Positions 1 to 8,068 of a stretch of 64,000 bases of DNA are shown in pieces. Below the pieces are notes generated by a model, which saw only the letters and a list, made by a program, of their open reading frames with translations, searched no databases and had not been told where the DNA came from. Positions within the stretch are counted from its first letter, which is position 1; every line of letters starts with the position of its first letter. Source of the DNA: an uncultured Flavobacteriales bacterium (GTDB lineage: Bacteria > Bacteroidota > Bacteroidia > Flavobacteriales > JBLHRE01); the NCBI GenBank assembly GCA_937139155.1, contig CAKZPI010000034.1, positions 124,001-188,000 of the forward strand. The letters run 5' to 3'. Both the position numbers and the translations under genes were made by a program.

Positions 1-2308
1 CTTCCCCTTCTTCAAGGCCAAGTCTATCCATTAAGCCCGCAACCCGATCTGAACCAAAGAGACGCATTAGGTTGTCTTCAAGGGCCACAAAGAACTGAGA
101 AGAACCCGGGTCTCCCTGACGACCGGCACGACCTCTTAACTGACGGTCAACCCGTCTTGAATCGTGTCTTTCTGTACCAATAATAGCTAAACCTCCAGCA
201 GCTTTCACCTCATCGGTAAGCTTAATATCGGTTCCCCTACCGGCCATGTTGGTAGCAATGGTTACTGCACCTGGCATTCCGGCTTCGGCAACTACCTCGG
301 CTTCCCGTTGGTGAAGTTTTGCATTCAATACATTGTGCTTCACCTTCCTTAGGTTCAACATTTTGCTCAAAAGCTCAGAAACCTCAACATTGGTAGTTCC
401 AACCAAAACAGGTCTTCCTGCATCACGGAGTTTTACAATTTCCTCAATGACAGCATTGTACTTCTCACGCTTGGTTTTATAGACAAGATCTTGGTGGTCG
501 TTTCTTTGAATTGGACGATTGGTTGGAATCACCACCACGTCTAATTCATAAATCTCCCAGAATTCACCTGCCTCTGTTTCGGCTGTACCGGTCATACCCG
601 CAAGTTTCCGATACATCCTGAAATAATTTTGAAGGGTTACGGTTGCCCAGGTTTGGGTTGCTCCTTCAATCTTAACGTTTTCTTTTGCCTCAATGGCCTG
701 GTGAAGTCCGTCAGAGTATCTCCGGCCATCCATGATCCGACCGGTTTGCTCGTCTACAATTTTCACCTTTCCATCCATTACCACATACTCAACATCTGCC
801 TCAAACAAGGTATAGGCTTTCAGAAGTTGGTTCATGGTATGTATGCGTTCAGACTTCACAGAGAAGTCGCGCATGAGTTCATCTTTCTGGCTAGCTTTTT
901 CTTCCTCTGAAAGGCTGGAATCTGACTCAATCCCGGCAATTTCCCCACCCACGTCAGGCATTACAAAGAAATCGCGATTGTCTTCTGTTGAGATTAGCTC
1001 AATTCCTTTTTCCGTAAGTTCAATGGAATTGTTTTTCTCGTCGATGGTAAAGTAAAGCTCCTCATCTACCTCAGGCATCCGCTTGGCCTGATCTTGTAGG
1101 TAAATGTTTTCGGTTTTCTGAAGAAGCGCCTTCATTCCCTGTTCGGAAAGGAATTTAATCAAGGCCTTGTTTTTCGGAAGCCCCCGATATGCTCTAAGCA
1201 GGAAGAAACCTCCCTCTTTATCTTCTTCGTTCTGAATTTTTTTCTTGGCATCGGCCAAAACCGTGGTTACATATTTCCGCTGGGCATTTACCAGCTTTTC
1301 AACCACGGGCTTAAGTCCTGTGAATTCTTGGTGATCGGCCTTTGGTACCGGACCAGAGATGATGAGCGGGGTTCTAGCATCATCAATCAAAACCGAGTCA
1401 ACCTCATCCACAATTGCATAATGATGGCTTCTTTGAACCAGGTCTTCCGGATTCCTTGCCATATTATCTCTTAGGTAATCAAAGCCGAACTCATTATTGG
1501 TTCCGTAGGTGATATCGGCTTGGTAGGCCTTCCTTCTTTCTTCAGAGCTAGGTTGATGCTTATCAATGCAATCAACGCTTAGTCCGTGGAACTCAAAGAT
1601 GGGCCCCATCCATTCGGCATCCCTTTTGGCTAGGTAATCATTCACGGTTACAAGGTGAACCCCTTTCCCCGTAAGGGCATTAATATAAACTGGAAGGGTC
1701 GCCACAAGGGTCTTACCTTCTCCCGTTTGCATTTCGGCAATTTTTCCTTGATGAAGCACAGATCCACCAATGAGCTGGACGTCAAAATGGACCATGTTCC
1801 ATTCAATTTGAGTCCCTCCGGCGGTCCAGGAATTTGCCCATTTAGCCGTATCACCTTCGATGGAAATATGCTCATGCTTGGCGGCCAGTTCGCGGTCCAT
1901 ATCCGTGGCCTGAACCTCAAGAATGGGGTTATTTGCAAATCGGCGGGCCGTTTCTTTAACCACAGCAAAGGCCTCAGGAAGAATTTCTTCTAGGAGCTTT
2001 TCTGACTGCTCGTAAATTTCATCTTCAAGGCGATCAATGTCTTGATACAGCTTTTCGGCCTCATCAGGATGGATTCCGCGCTCCTGGGCTTTTTCCCTAA
2101 GCTTTGAAATCTCATCCTCTTTGGCTTGATTTAAGTCTGATAATTTCTTTTTGAAGCCTAAGGTTTCCTTTCGCAAATCATCATTTGAAACAGCTTGAAG
2201 CCTTTCAAAATGCGAATTAACCTTGGCTATGATGGGTTTTAACGCGGCAATATCTTTTTCATTCTTACTGCCGAATAAAGAGCCCAAAATTTTATTTACA
2301 ATGCTCAT
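1..2308 (-). CDS. secA: Preprotein translocase ATPase SecA (3' end beyond window)
   Basis: SecA is the cytosolic ATPase that drives unfolded preproteins through SecYEG. The frame opens at the ATG at 2308 and stays open to the window edge, giving about 769 residues; the C-terminal part is missing. Walker A (MQTGEGKT) is near residues 193-200 and the DEVDS Walker B near 301-305, followed by [12 protein letters not shown]. The last visible residues ([14 protein letters not shown]) are the conserved helicase-2 region. The N-terminus ([13 protein letters not shown]) has the normal SecA start, with the Bacteroidota-type charged insertion at about 50-110. It lies downstream of the DUF2795 gene on the same strand, separated by a hairpin. 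Identification is certain. Confidence 0.97.
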   Translation of the reverse strand, partial: MSIVNKILGSLFGSKNEKDIAALKPIIAKVNSHFERLQAVSNDDLRKETLGFKKKLSDLNQAKEDEISKLREKAQERGIHPDEAEKLYQDIDRLEDEIYEQSEKLLEEILPEAFAVVKETARRFANNPILEVQATDMDRELAAKHEHISIEGDTAKWANSWTAGGTQIEWNMVHFDVQLIGGSVLHQGKIAEMQTGEGKTLVATLPVYINALTGKGVHLVTVNDYLAKRDAEWMGPIFEFHGLSVDCIDKHQPSSEERRKAYQADITYGTNNEFGFDYLRDNMARNPEDLVQRSHHYAIVDEVDSVLIDDARTPLIISGPVPKADHQEFTGLKPVVEKLVNAQRKYVTTVLADAKKKIQNEEDKEGGFFLLRAYRGLPKNKALIKFLSEQGMKALLQKTENIYLQDQAKRMPEVDEELYFTIDEKNNSIELTEKGIELISTEDNRDFFVMPDVGGEIAGIESDSSLSEEEKASQKDELMRDFSVKSERIHTMNQLLKAYTLFEADVEYVVMDGKVKIVDEQTGRIMDGRRYSDGLHQAIEAKENVKIEGATQTWATVTLQNYFRMYRKLAGMTGTAETEAGEFWEIYELDVVVIPTNRPIQRNDHQDLVYKTKREKYNAVIEEIVKLRDAGRPVLVGTTNVEVSELLSKMLNLRKVKHNVLNAKLHQREAEVVAEAGMPGAVTIATNMAGRGTDIKLTDEVKAAGGLAIIGTERHDSRRVDRQLRGRAGRQGDPGSSQFFVALEDNLMRLFGSDRVAGLMDRLGLEEGE

Positions 2309-2358
2309 AATCAAATTTTGACGTAGAAGATGCAGGGGGTGAAGTGAGTATATACAAG

Positions 2359-2384
2359 AAAGTCCTGCTTAATCACAGGACTTT
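2359..2384 (-). terminator. Hairpin between the DUF2795 gene and secA
   Basis: A perfect 9-bp inverted repeat (AAAGTCCTG at 2359-2367, CAGGACTTT at 2376-2384) has an 8-nt loop. It starts 8 nt after the stop of the DUF2795 gene and lies 50 nt before the secA start. The following minus-strand bases are only moderately T-rich, so it may be a weak terminator, an attenuator or a 3'-end stabiliser. Confidence 0.5.
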
Positions 2385-2391
2385 ACGAGAA

Positions 2392-2613
2392 TTAATACTC
2401 GTCCTCATTCCATAAGAAATCTTCTTCTGAAGGGTAATCGGGCCAGATTTCCTCAATGGATTCATAGGAGTCTCCTTCGTCTTCAATAGACTGAAGGTTC
2501 TCTACTACTTCTAGCGGGGCTCCGGTACGAATGGCGTAATCAATTAGCTCATCCTTGGTTGCAGGCCAGGGAGCGTCACTCAAATATGAGGCAAGTTCTA
2601 AGGTCCAGTACAT
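2392..2613 (-). CDS. DUF2795 domain protein
   Basis: This 73-residue acidic protein begins MYWTLELASYLSDAPWPATK, a form I recognise as the DUF2795 family common in Bacteroidota. The N-terminal half looks like a small helical domain (ATKDELIDYAIRTGAP). The C-terminal tail is very acidic (EDEGDSYESIEEIWPDYPSEED). Function is unknown. A near-consensus promoter sits directly upstream, and secA follows on the same strand after a hairpin. The start is the only sensible ATG. Confidence 0.8.
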   Translation of the reverse strand: MYWTLELASYLSDAPWPATKDELIDYAIRTGAPLEVVENLQSIEDEGDSYESIEEIWPDYPSEEDFLWNEDEY

Positions 2614-2638
2614 TTTTTTCCTCTCTTATAATTTTTTG

Positions 2639-2668
2639 CAAAAGTAATTTTTTCGCTTACCTGTGCAA
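2639..2668 (-). promoter_or_regulatory. Bacteroidota-type promoter for the DUF2795 gene
   Basis: On the minus strand TTG (2666-2668) is followed by exactly 19 bases and TACTTTTG (2639-2646), matching the Bacteroidota sigma consensus TTTG-N19-TAnnTTTG. Transcription would begin about 20 nt before the ATG at 2613. Confidence 0.7.
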
Positions 2669-2696
2669 GTGTAAATTTTTGAGTCAAATACCATGC

Positions 2697-3245
2697 CTAC
2701 ATCTTTGGTTTCCATGGAATTTCCTCAACCTTGAAATCTTTTGTCAGCTTTCGTGACAAAACAAACAAATAATCTGACAGTCTGTTCAAAAACGGCAGAA
2801 CCAAGGGGTCTACCGGATTCTCTTCGTTTAGCTGAAGTACCAATCTCTCGGTTCTTCTGCAGATGCAGCGTGCTACATGGCAGTGACCTACCAAAGGATG
2901 CCCGCCCGGAAGAACGAAGTTTCTCATCTCGGGGAGTTCCTCGTTCATTTCGTCAATTCCTCGTTCAAGTCGGTCAATGTCTTCTTGACTTAGAGGGGGA
3001 AGCTGCATTTTGCTTTTTTCAGGATCAGCGGCCAGAATAGAACCCATAGTAAACAATCTATCTTGAATGTTCACAATTTCATGAATTAATTTCTGGTCGA
3101 TCTGCTCATCCCTCAATAATCCTAGGTACGAGTTTAATTCGTCAACCGTTCCGTAGGCTTCTATTCTCAAATGATATTTAGGTACCCGGGTTCCTCCAAT
3201 CAATGAAGTTTGGCCCTGGTCACCTTTTCTTGTATAAATTTTCAT
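2697..3245 (-). CDS. PduO-type ATP:cob(I)alamin adenosyltransferase
   Basis: This enzyme transfers the 5'-deoxyadenosyl group of ATP to cob(I)alamin or cobyrinic diamide, making adenosylcobalamin. The 182-residue length is normal for the PduO type. The N-terminal ATP-binding segment ([15 protein letters not shown]) and the VDELNSYLG helix are present, as is the later [11 protein letters not shown] signature with the conserved arginines. The start codon overlaps the stop of the upstream ABC ATPase gene by 4 nt, so the two are translationally coupled. No other cobalamin gene is visible nearby, which fits salvage rather than synthesis. Confidence 0.93.
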   Translation of the reverse strand: MKIYTRKGDQGQTSLIGGTRVPKYHLRIEAYGTVDELNSYLGLLRDEQIDQKLIHEIVNIQDRLFTMGSILAADPEKSKMQLPPLSQEDIDRLERGIDEMNEELPEMRNFVLPGGHPLVGHCHVARCICRRTERLVLQLNEENPVDPLVLPFLNRLSDYLFVLSRKLTKDFKVEEIPWKPKM

Positions 3246-3946
3246 GCTTGTACTGCTTTGGCAGGATTCAATTGATCGGATTCCACAACCCCGTCTCTCA
3301 ACCTTACAATTCTATGGGCATGCTCGGCAATATCTTCTTCATGGGTAACGAGTATTACCGTATTACCTTGTGCATGGATCTTATCAAAAAGGGCCATGAT
3401 TTCTATAGAAGTTTTGGAATCTAAATTTCCGGTTGGCTCATCGGCTAGAATTATGGAAGGGTCATTCACCAAAGCTCTGGCCACTGCCACCCTTTGCCTT
3501 TGTCCGCCCGAAAGTTGATTGGGCCTATGATCCATTCGGTCATCCAAGCCTACCGAAGCCAAAACATCGGATGCTTTCTGGTCTCTATCTTTTTGACCTT
3601 TCCCTGCATAGACCAAAGGAAGGGAGACGTTTTCAAGGGCGGTTGAGCGAGGAAGAAGGTTGAAGGTTTGGAAAACAAATCCAATTTCTGAATTCCGAAT
3701 ATCAGCCAATTGATTGTCAGAAAGGCTTGAGACATCCTTTCCGTTGAGCACATAAGTACCAGAATTGGGTGTGTCTAAGCAGCCTAGAATATTCATCAAG
3801 GTTGACTTTCCTGAGCCTGAAGGTCCCATAAGAGCCACGTACTCTCCCTTCTTAATTTCTAAATCTAAATCTCTAAGGGCGTGTACCTTTTCAGACCCCA
3901 CATGAAAAATGCGGTTAATTCCTGAAAGTTCAATGATTGCTGACAT
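3242..3946 (-). CDS. ABC transporter ATP-binding protein, MacB/LolD type
   Basis: This is a 234-residue ATPase of the family that powers MacB/LolCDE/FtsX-type permeases. It has Walker A (GPSGSGKST), signature [15 protein letters not shown], Walker B (IILADEPTG) and the family-typical NLDSKTS after Walker B. I chose the ATG at 3946 ([14 protein letters not shown]): the frame is open further upstream to 4114, but that extension runs into the methyltransferase gene and has no ABC similarity. It overlaps the adenosyltransferase gene by 4 nt. A permease of the matching family is encoded far away at 27475 on the other strand; pairing is only a guess. Confidence 0.92.
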   Translation of the reverse strand: MSAIIELSGINRIFHVGSEKVHALRDLDLEIKKGEYVALMGPSGSGKSTLMNILGCLDTPNSGTYVLNGKDVSSLSDNQLADIRNSEIGFVFQTFNLLPRSTALENVSLPLVYAGKGQKDRDQKASDVLASVGLDDRMDHRPNQLSGGQRQRVAVARALVNDPSIILADEPTGNLDSKTSIEIMALFDKIHAQGNTVILVTHEEDIAEHAHRIVRLRDGVVESDQLNPAKAVQA

Positions 3947-3975
3947 ATAATGACTTTGGCCAAAAATAGAAAAAT

Positions 3976-4752
3976 TCAGGGCCTTAATCGGTAATGTTGA
4001 GGTAGCATTTCTTCTCGAAATCCTAAAAGTCCCATTTTCCCAAAATCCACTGAATATCGAACCCCTTCCCAGGTTTTCAATTCTTCCCAGGCCTGGGTCA
4101 TTCCCTTCGACCAATGGATGTCGTCAAAAAACCAAAAACTATCATTCATTCGGGTTGACCAAAGGGCATTTGCGTAGTTCAAAGTAGCCTCTTTGCTGTG
4201 GTTGGCATCGAAATAAATCAGACTGAATTTTTCCGCTTTAAGCGCATCCAACTGAGCCTCTACTTTATCGTTTATTAGCCTTAGGTTTCCAAGGCCTATC
4301 CTTTCTTCTAAACCTTGCTTTGCGAGATGGTGGGTTTCCGGACAGGCTTCTATGGAAATGAGCAGGTTTTCAGGATCAGCAAGGGCTAGATGAGCCGTGG
4401 CAACGCCTAATTGGGTTCCTAGTTCCAAGGCCTTCCCTGGAAAATTTCGACGTGTATTGAAAAGGAGTTTCCCTGAAATTGGGTCGCAAGCCCCAGATTT
4501 ATACATGCTTGAAACTTTGAACTCGCCGTTCTTACCGGTGCCGAAGTCTTTTTTCTGAATGAGGGTATGATTGGAAGCAAGGTCTTTTCGCAAGTTTTGA
4601 ATCACTTCCCTTTCGGGGAGGGGGAGATTTGATTTGACCAGTTTATTGTAAAGGTCAAAAAGAAAAGGGGAATGCAAACTATGTGCATTCCCCGCCTTTA
4701 TAAAGTGTTCAAATTTCTTCGAAACCGAATGTAAAGAATCAGACTTTACCAC
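3976..4752 (-). CDS. Class I SAM-dependent methyltransferase
   Basis: This 258-residue protein has a Rossmann methyltransferase core. The SAM-binding motif I is seen as [17 protein letters not shown] and the acidic loop of motif II as [11 protein letters not shown] later [16 protein letters not shown] segment with [11 protein letters not shown] resembles the O-methyltransferase/Methyltransf_24 group. The N-terminal 75 residues ([13 protein letters not shown]) are a lid-like region common in Bacteroidota members. Substrate is unknown. It is 9 nt from the lipoprotein gene upstream and 29 nt from the ABC gene downstream, so it belongs to the same operon. Confidence 0.85.
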   Translation of the reverse strand: MVKSDSLHSVSKKFEHFIKAGNAHSLHSPFLFDLYNKLVKSNLPLPEREVIQNLRKDLASNHTLIQKKDFGTGKNGEFKVSSMYKSGACDPISGKLLFNTRRNFPGKALELGTQLGVATAHLALADPENLLISIEACPETHHLAKQGLEERIGLGNLRLINDKVEAQLDALKAEKFSLIYFDANHSKEATLNYANALWSTRMNDSFWFFDDIHWSKGMTQAWEELKTWEGVRYSVDFGKMGLLGFREEMLPQHYRLRP

Positions 4753-4761
4753 CGGCCGAAA

Positions 4762-5361
4762 TTAGGGTATGTTCGAATAATAATCAAACCTTCCTTTGAA
4801 GAAAGACAATTCTTCCAAGTCTGCCCCGCCGTCAAGGGTAAACCCGAAGGTACCAGCAACTACCATGTTCCCATCGCGTTCAAAGGCATCTATAATTTCA
4901 AACCTTCCTTTACCCCCAGTTATGGTGTTGTTCATTCCCGTTCGGTGGTATTTGAGTCTCACCTTCGACTTTCCGGTTGTAATAGGATAAACTCCAATAA
5001 GGTCTTCCGGTTCATCAATTCCACCTACAATATTTAACTCAACATATAAGGTGTCAAGGAAGTATCCCAGATCGTTCACCGTATGAGACTTTACATCATC
5101 AATGAGAATAAACTCAATACTTGAACCCTTATCCGTCATTCTCTGTTCAGCAGAATTAGGGTTATTATTACTGTAAAATTCAGCCCAAGCCTTATTTTCA
5201 TTCACCAAAACCCCGTAGGTATTATTCCCCACATTGGTATATTCCGGAAGATTGGGTTGAACTACATCTGGAACTACATACCCCGATGGCTCATAATCAA
5301 AAAAGCATGAAGAAAGGAGTGGAATTAACCCGATATAAACAAGTAACTTTTTCATGATCAA
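4762..5361 (-). CDS. Putative lipoprotein, unknown function
   Basis: The 199-residue protein begins MIMKKLLVYIGLIPLLSSC, a type II signal peptide with lipobox LLSSC, so the mature protein should be lipidated at Cys19. The rest is predicted soluble and beta-rich, with no family I recognise. The start at 5361 overlaps the upstream outer-membrane protein's stop by 4 nt; the second Met (5355) is an equal alternative. Gene order suggests it is a partner of the upstream membrane protein at the outer membrane. Confidence 0.8.
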   Translation of the reverse strand: MIMKKLLVYIGLIPLLSSCFFDYEPSGYVVPDVVQPNLPEYTNVGNNTYGVLVNENKAWAEFYSNNNPNSAEQRMTDKGSSIEFILIDDVKSHTVNDLGYFLDTLYVELNIVGGIDEPEDLIGVYPITTGKSKVRLKYHRTGMNNTITGGKGRFEIIDAFERDGNMVVAGTFGFTLDGGADLEELSFFKGRFDYYSNIP

Positions 5362-5984
5362 AACATTAAGAAAGATAACTTCAACACAAATTCGTGGTAA
5401 TTGATCTTGGTTTTATTCATATTACCATAATTATCAATGATGTTCACCCTTGAGAGGGGCGACATGGATTGATTCCGGTCAAAACCTAGGGCAAACCAAT
5501 CATTTGGTTGATAAAAAATACCCACCTGCAATTCTTGAAGATAGGGCTCAGCATCCATCTCGTGGGGAGCCCCATTGATTTGGTACCATTCAGACCCTAC
5601 TTGAATTCCGACCTTAGAAATCTTTGCTCCAAGAGCTAAAGAAGCTACAGAGGCAAGATTCCAGGACGCTTCATTAGAATAGGAAAAAACCTCACCAATA
5701 TCTTGTTCATAACGAATACGCTTGAAACCACCGAAGGGCCCACCGGTTGCCGTAATGTACAAAGGACTGTTGGGCAAGTTGAACCTAGCGTAAAGGTTGT
5801 AAGAGAACGAGGGGAGAAAGGTTAATTCACCCCCAAAATCATTAGAGTTTGAAATAAGAGGGTACTGAGTGCTCATGTCGAACCCAACCTGGAAGGTATT
5901 GTGGTATACCAATAACTCTGTTTCCTGAGCTTTTGCGGTGAATAAGCCCAAGAAAACCGCCAAAATTGTTAGACTTTTTTTCAT
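5358..5984 (-). CDS. Outer-membrane protein, probable small beta-barrel
   Basis: The 208-residue product has a signal peptide (MKKSLTILAVFLGLFTAKAQ) cleaved after AQ, the Bacteroidota-typical site. Alternating hydrophobic and polar strands (SYNLYARFNL, IGVQVG-like segments) end in an aromatic C-terminus (LKLSFLMF), as expected for a porin-like beta-barrel. No closer family is recognised. It is the first gene of a five-gene minus-strand run that includes the lipoprotein, methyltransferase, ABC ATPase and adenosyltransferase genes. Confidence 0.75.
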   Translation of the reverse strand: MKKSLTILAVFLGLFTAKAQETELLVYHNTFQVGFDMSTQYPLISNSNDFGGELTFLPSFSYNLYARFNLPNSPLYITATGGPFGGFKRIRYEQDIGEVFSYSNEASWNLASVASLALGAKISKVGIQVGSEWYQINGAPHEMDAEPYLQELQVGIFYQPNDWFALGFDRNQSMSPLSRVNIIDNYGNMNKTKINYHEFVLKLSFLMF

Positions 5985-6074
5985 GGTTGTTCAAGATTAG
6001 TAAAGGCAATGTATTGAAATTATTTATTTCCTCTAGAGAAAATCATTTTTTTAAAAGGGGTGACAGGTTAAAAT

Positions 6075-7946
6075 TCACTGTTGATCAATCTTCTCTGAAA
6101 TTTCCAACCACCTCATTTCCATTTCTTCAATTTCGTCAATGACCTCTTGAACCCTTTTTGACTTTACCTGAATCTCATCAGGGGGCAGGTCTCCCTTTAA
6201 AAATTCAGCCTCAATCTTTTCCTTTTCCTTTTCTAGTTTCTGAATTTTCTTCGGCAGTTCTTCAAAGTCTTTTTTATCATTATAGGAAAGCTTAACCGAT
6301 CTTGGCTTTGGTTCTGACTTCTTTGGTTTTGGAACCTCTTGATGCTTGGTCTCCTCCTTAGATTCTAGTTCTTTGGCGTCTAAATAATCCGTGTAATTTC
6401 CCGGATAGGGCTTAATATTACCACTGGGTTCAATGGCCCATAATTCACCAATGGTTCGGTCCATGAAAAAACGGTCGTGAGAAACAATGATCAAGCAACC
6501 CGGGTATTGATCCAGAAAGGATTCCAGCACTTGTAGGGTCATGATGTCTAAATCATTGGTGGGTTCATCCAAGATTAAGAAGTTCGGGTTTTTCATGAGA
6601 ATGGTGAGGAGGTAAAGCCGCTTTTTCTCTCCTCCACTCAAGGTAGAAACGTGCTGGTAATGCTTTTCCTTATCAAATAAAAACCTCTCCAAAAGCTGGC
6701 TTGCGGTAATTTTCCGGCCTTTGGTTAAGGGAATGACCTCAGCAATTTCCTTCACCACTTCAATTACCCTAGCACCCTCCTTAAAACTAAGTCCTTTCTG
6801 GGTATAGTATCCAAACTGAACGGTGTCACCTATAACTACTTTTCCTCCATCGGGTTCAACCTTGCCGGTAATCAAGCCCAACAGGGTAGATTTCCCAGAT
6901 CCATTTGGTCCTACCAAGCCAATCCGATCTCCTTTTTTCACATTGTAAGTGAAGCCGTCAAATAAGACCTGATCGTCGTAGCCTTTTTTAACCTTATGAA
7001 GCTCAATGATTTTAGACCCCAAACGCTCAATATTGATTTCCAAATCAATTTCTTCTGAACCCAGTTTTTTAGAAGCCGTTGCTTTTAAATCGTGGAAGGC
7101 ATCAATTCTCGCCTTGCTTTTGGTTCCTCTGGCTTTGGGTTGTCTACGCATCCAGTCAAGCTCTTTTCGCATGAGGTTTTTTGCCTTATGTACTGTGGCG
7201 GCCTCATTTTCTAAGCGCTCCTGTCTTTTCTCTAAAAAATACCCGTAGTTGCCCTTGTACTTGTAAAGCTCTGTACCTTCAAGCTCTAGTATTTCATTGC
7301 AAACTCGGTCAAGGAAGTACCTATCGTGAGTAACCATGAACAGGGTGATATTGGCTTGTTGTAGATAGACTTCCAACCACTCTATCATATCTAAATCTAG
7401 ATGGTTGGTTGGCTCATCAAGAATCAAAAGGTCAGGGGTATCTAAAAGAAGTTGAGCCAAAGCCAGCCTCCTTTTTTGTCCACCACTCAAGTTACCCACC
7501 TTTTGTTTAAGCTTGGTAAGCTTGAGTTTAGAAAGGGTTTCTTGCGACCTTGATTCTAGGTCCCAAGCCTGAAGCCTATCCATTTCAGACATAAGCCTAG
7601 AAAGCTCATCTGAATCGGTTTGATTTTCAAGGGCGGCTTCGTAATTTCTTAGGAGTTTGAATAATGGATTGCTTCCAGAGAATATAGCTTCCCCTACCTC
7701 CAAGTTTGGATCAATTTCAGGCTCTTGTTCAAGAAACCCAACCCGAATCCCTTTTCGAAAGGTAACCTGCCCTTGATCAGGAGACTCTTTACCGGAAAGA
7801 ATTTTTAATAGGGTGGTCTTCCCCGTTCCGTTTTTCGCAATCAAGGCAATTTTTTGGCCTTGGGATATTCCGAAATTTAAATCAGTGAAAAGGGTTTTAA
7901 CCCCGTACGACTTGGATAAGCCTTCTATGGAAACGTAATTAATCAT
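6075..7946 (-). CDS. uup: ABC-F family ATPase, Uup type
   Basis: The 623-residue protein has two ABC domains with no membrane segments. Domain 1 has Walker A (AKNGTGKTT, near 38-46) and LSGGQKRRLALAQLLL. The ABC-F linker follows with its basic RRQPKARGTKSKARIDAF segment, then domain 2 with GPNGSGKST and LSGGEKKRLYLL. A C-terminal coiled-coil (about 535-623: SYNDKKDFEELPKKIQKLEKE) is the feature that separates Uup from EttA and the other ABC-F groups. ABC-F proteins act on the ribosome; Uup's C-terminal domain has been linked to DNA or RNA binding. It stands alone downstream of a strong terminator. Confidence 0.9.
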   Translation of the reverse strand: MINYVSIEGLSKSYGVKTLFTDLNFGISQGQKIALIAKNGTGKTTLLKILSGKESPDQGQVTFRKGIRVGFLEQEPEIDPNLEVGEAIFSGSNPLFKLLRNYEAALENQTDSDELSRLMSEMDRLQAWDLESRSQETLSKLKLTKLKQKVGNLSGGQKRRLALAQLLLDTPDLLILDEPTNHLDLDMIEWLEVYLQQANITLFMVTHDRYFLDRVCNEILELEGTELYKYKGNYGYFLEKRQERLENEAATVHKAKNLMRKELDWMRRQPKARGTKSKARIDAFHDLKATASKKLGSEEIDLEINIERLGSKIIELHKVKKGYDDQVLFDGFTYNVKKGDRIGLVGPNGSGKSTLLGLITGKVEPDGGKVVIGDTVQFGYYTQKGLSFKEGARVIEVVKEIAEVIPLTKGRKITASQLLERFLFDKEKHYQHVSTLSGGEKKRLYLLTILMKNPNFLILDEPTNDLDIMTLQVLESFLDQYPGCLIIVSHDRFFMDRTIGELWAIEPSGNIKPYPGNYTDYLDAKELESKEETKHQEVPKPKKSEPKPRSVKLSYNDKKDFEELPKKIQKLEKEKEKIEAEFLKGDLPPDEIQVKSKRVQEVIDEIEEMEMRWLEISEKIDQQ

Positions 7947-8002
7947 AGCTATTTTCTGCCTGCGAAATTACGCTTCTCAACGGAGTATCGAGAAAATAAA
8001 AA

Positions 8003-8061
8003 GGGAAGATTCAGACCTGGGCCAACCGAAACTGGCCCTTCCATCGAAGTCGAACCTTCCC
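8003..8061 (-). terminator. Terminator after the receptor-like barrel gene
   Basis: An outer stem (GGGAAG 8003-8008 with CTTCCC 8056-8061) encloses an inner one (GGGCCA 8019-8024 with TGGCCC 8033-8038). On the minus strand the stem is followed by CCTTTTTATTTTC, a T-rich tail typical of intrinsic termination. A further GGGGG-TTA-CCCCC palindrome straddles the stop codon at 8069. Confidence 0.65.
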
Positions 8062-8068
8062 CCGGGGG

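Noticed and set aside
1655..1993. Plus-strand open frame opposite secA
   Set aside because: It is antisense to strongly conserved SecA codons, has no recognisable protein features and is explained as a shadow of that gene.
2359..2384. Riboswitch or leader control of secA
   Set aside because: Only one simple hairpin is visible with no conserved aptamer elements and no secM-like open frame; a terminator or attenuator is sufficient.
3947..4114. N-terminal extension of the ABC ATPase to 4114
   Set aside because: The extra 56 residues overlap the methyltransferase gene in another frame and lack ABC similarity; the ATG at 3946 gives the normal family start.
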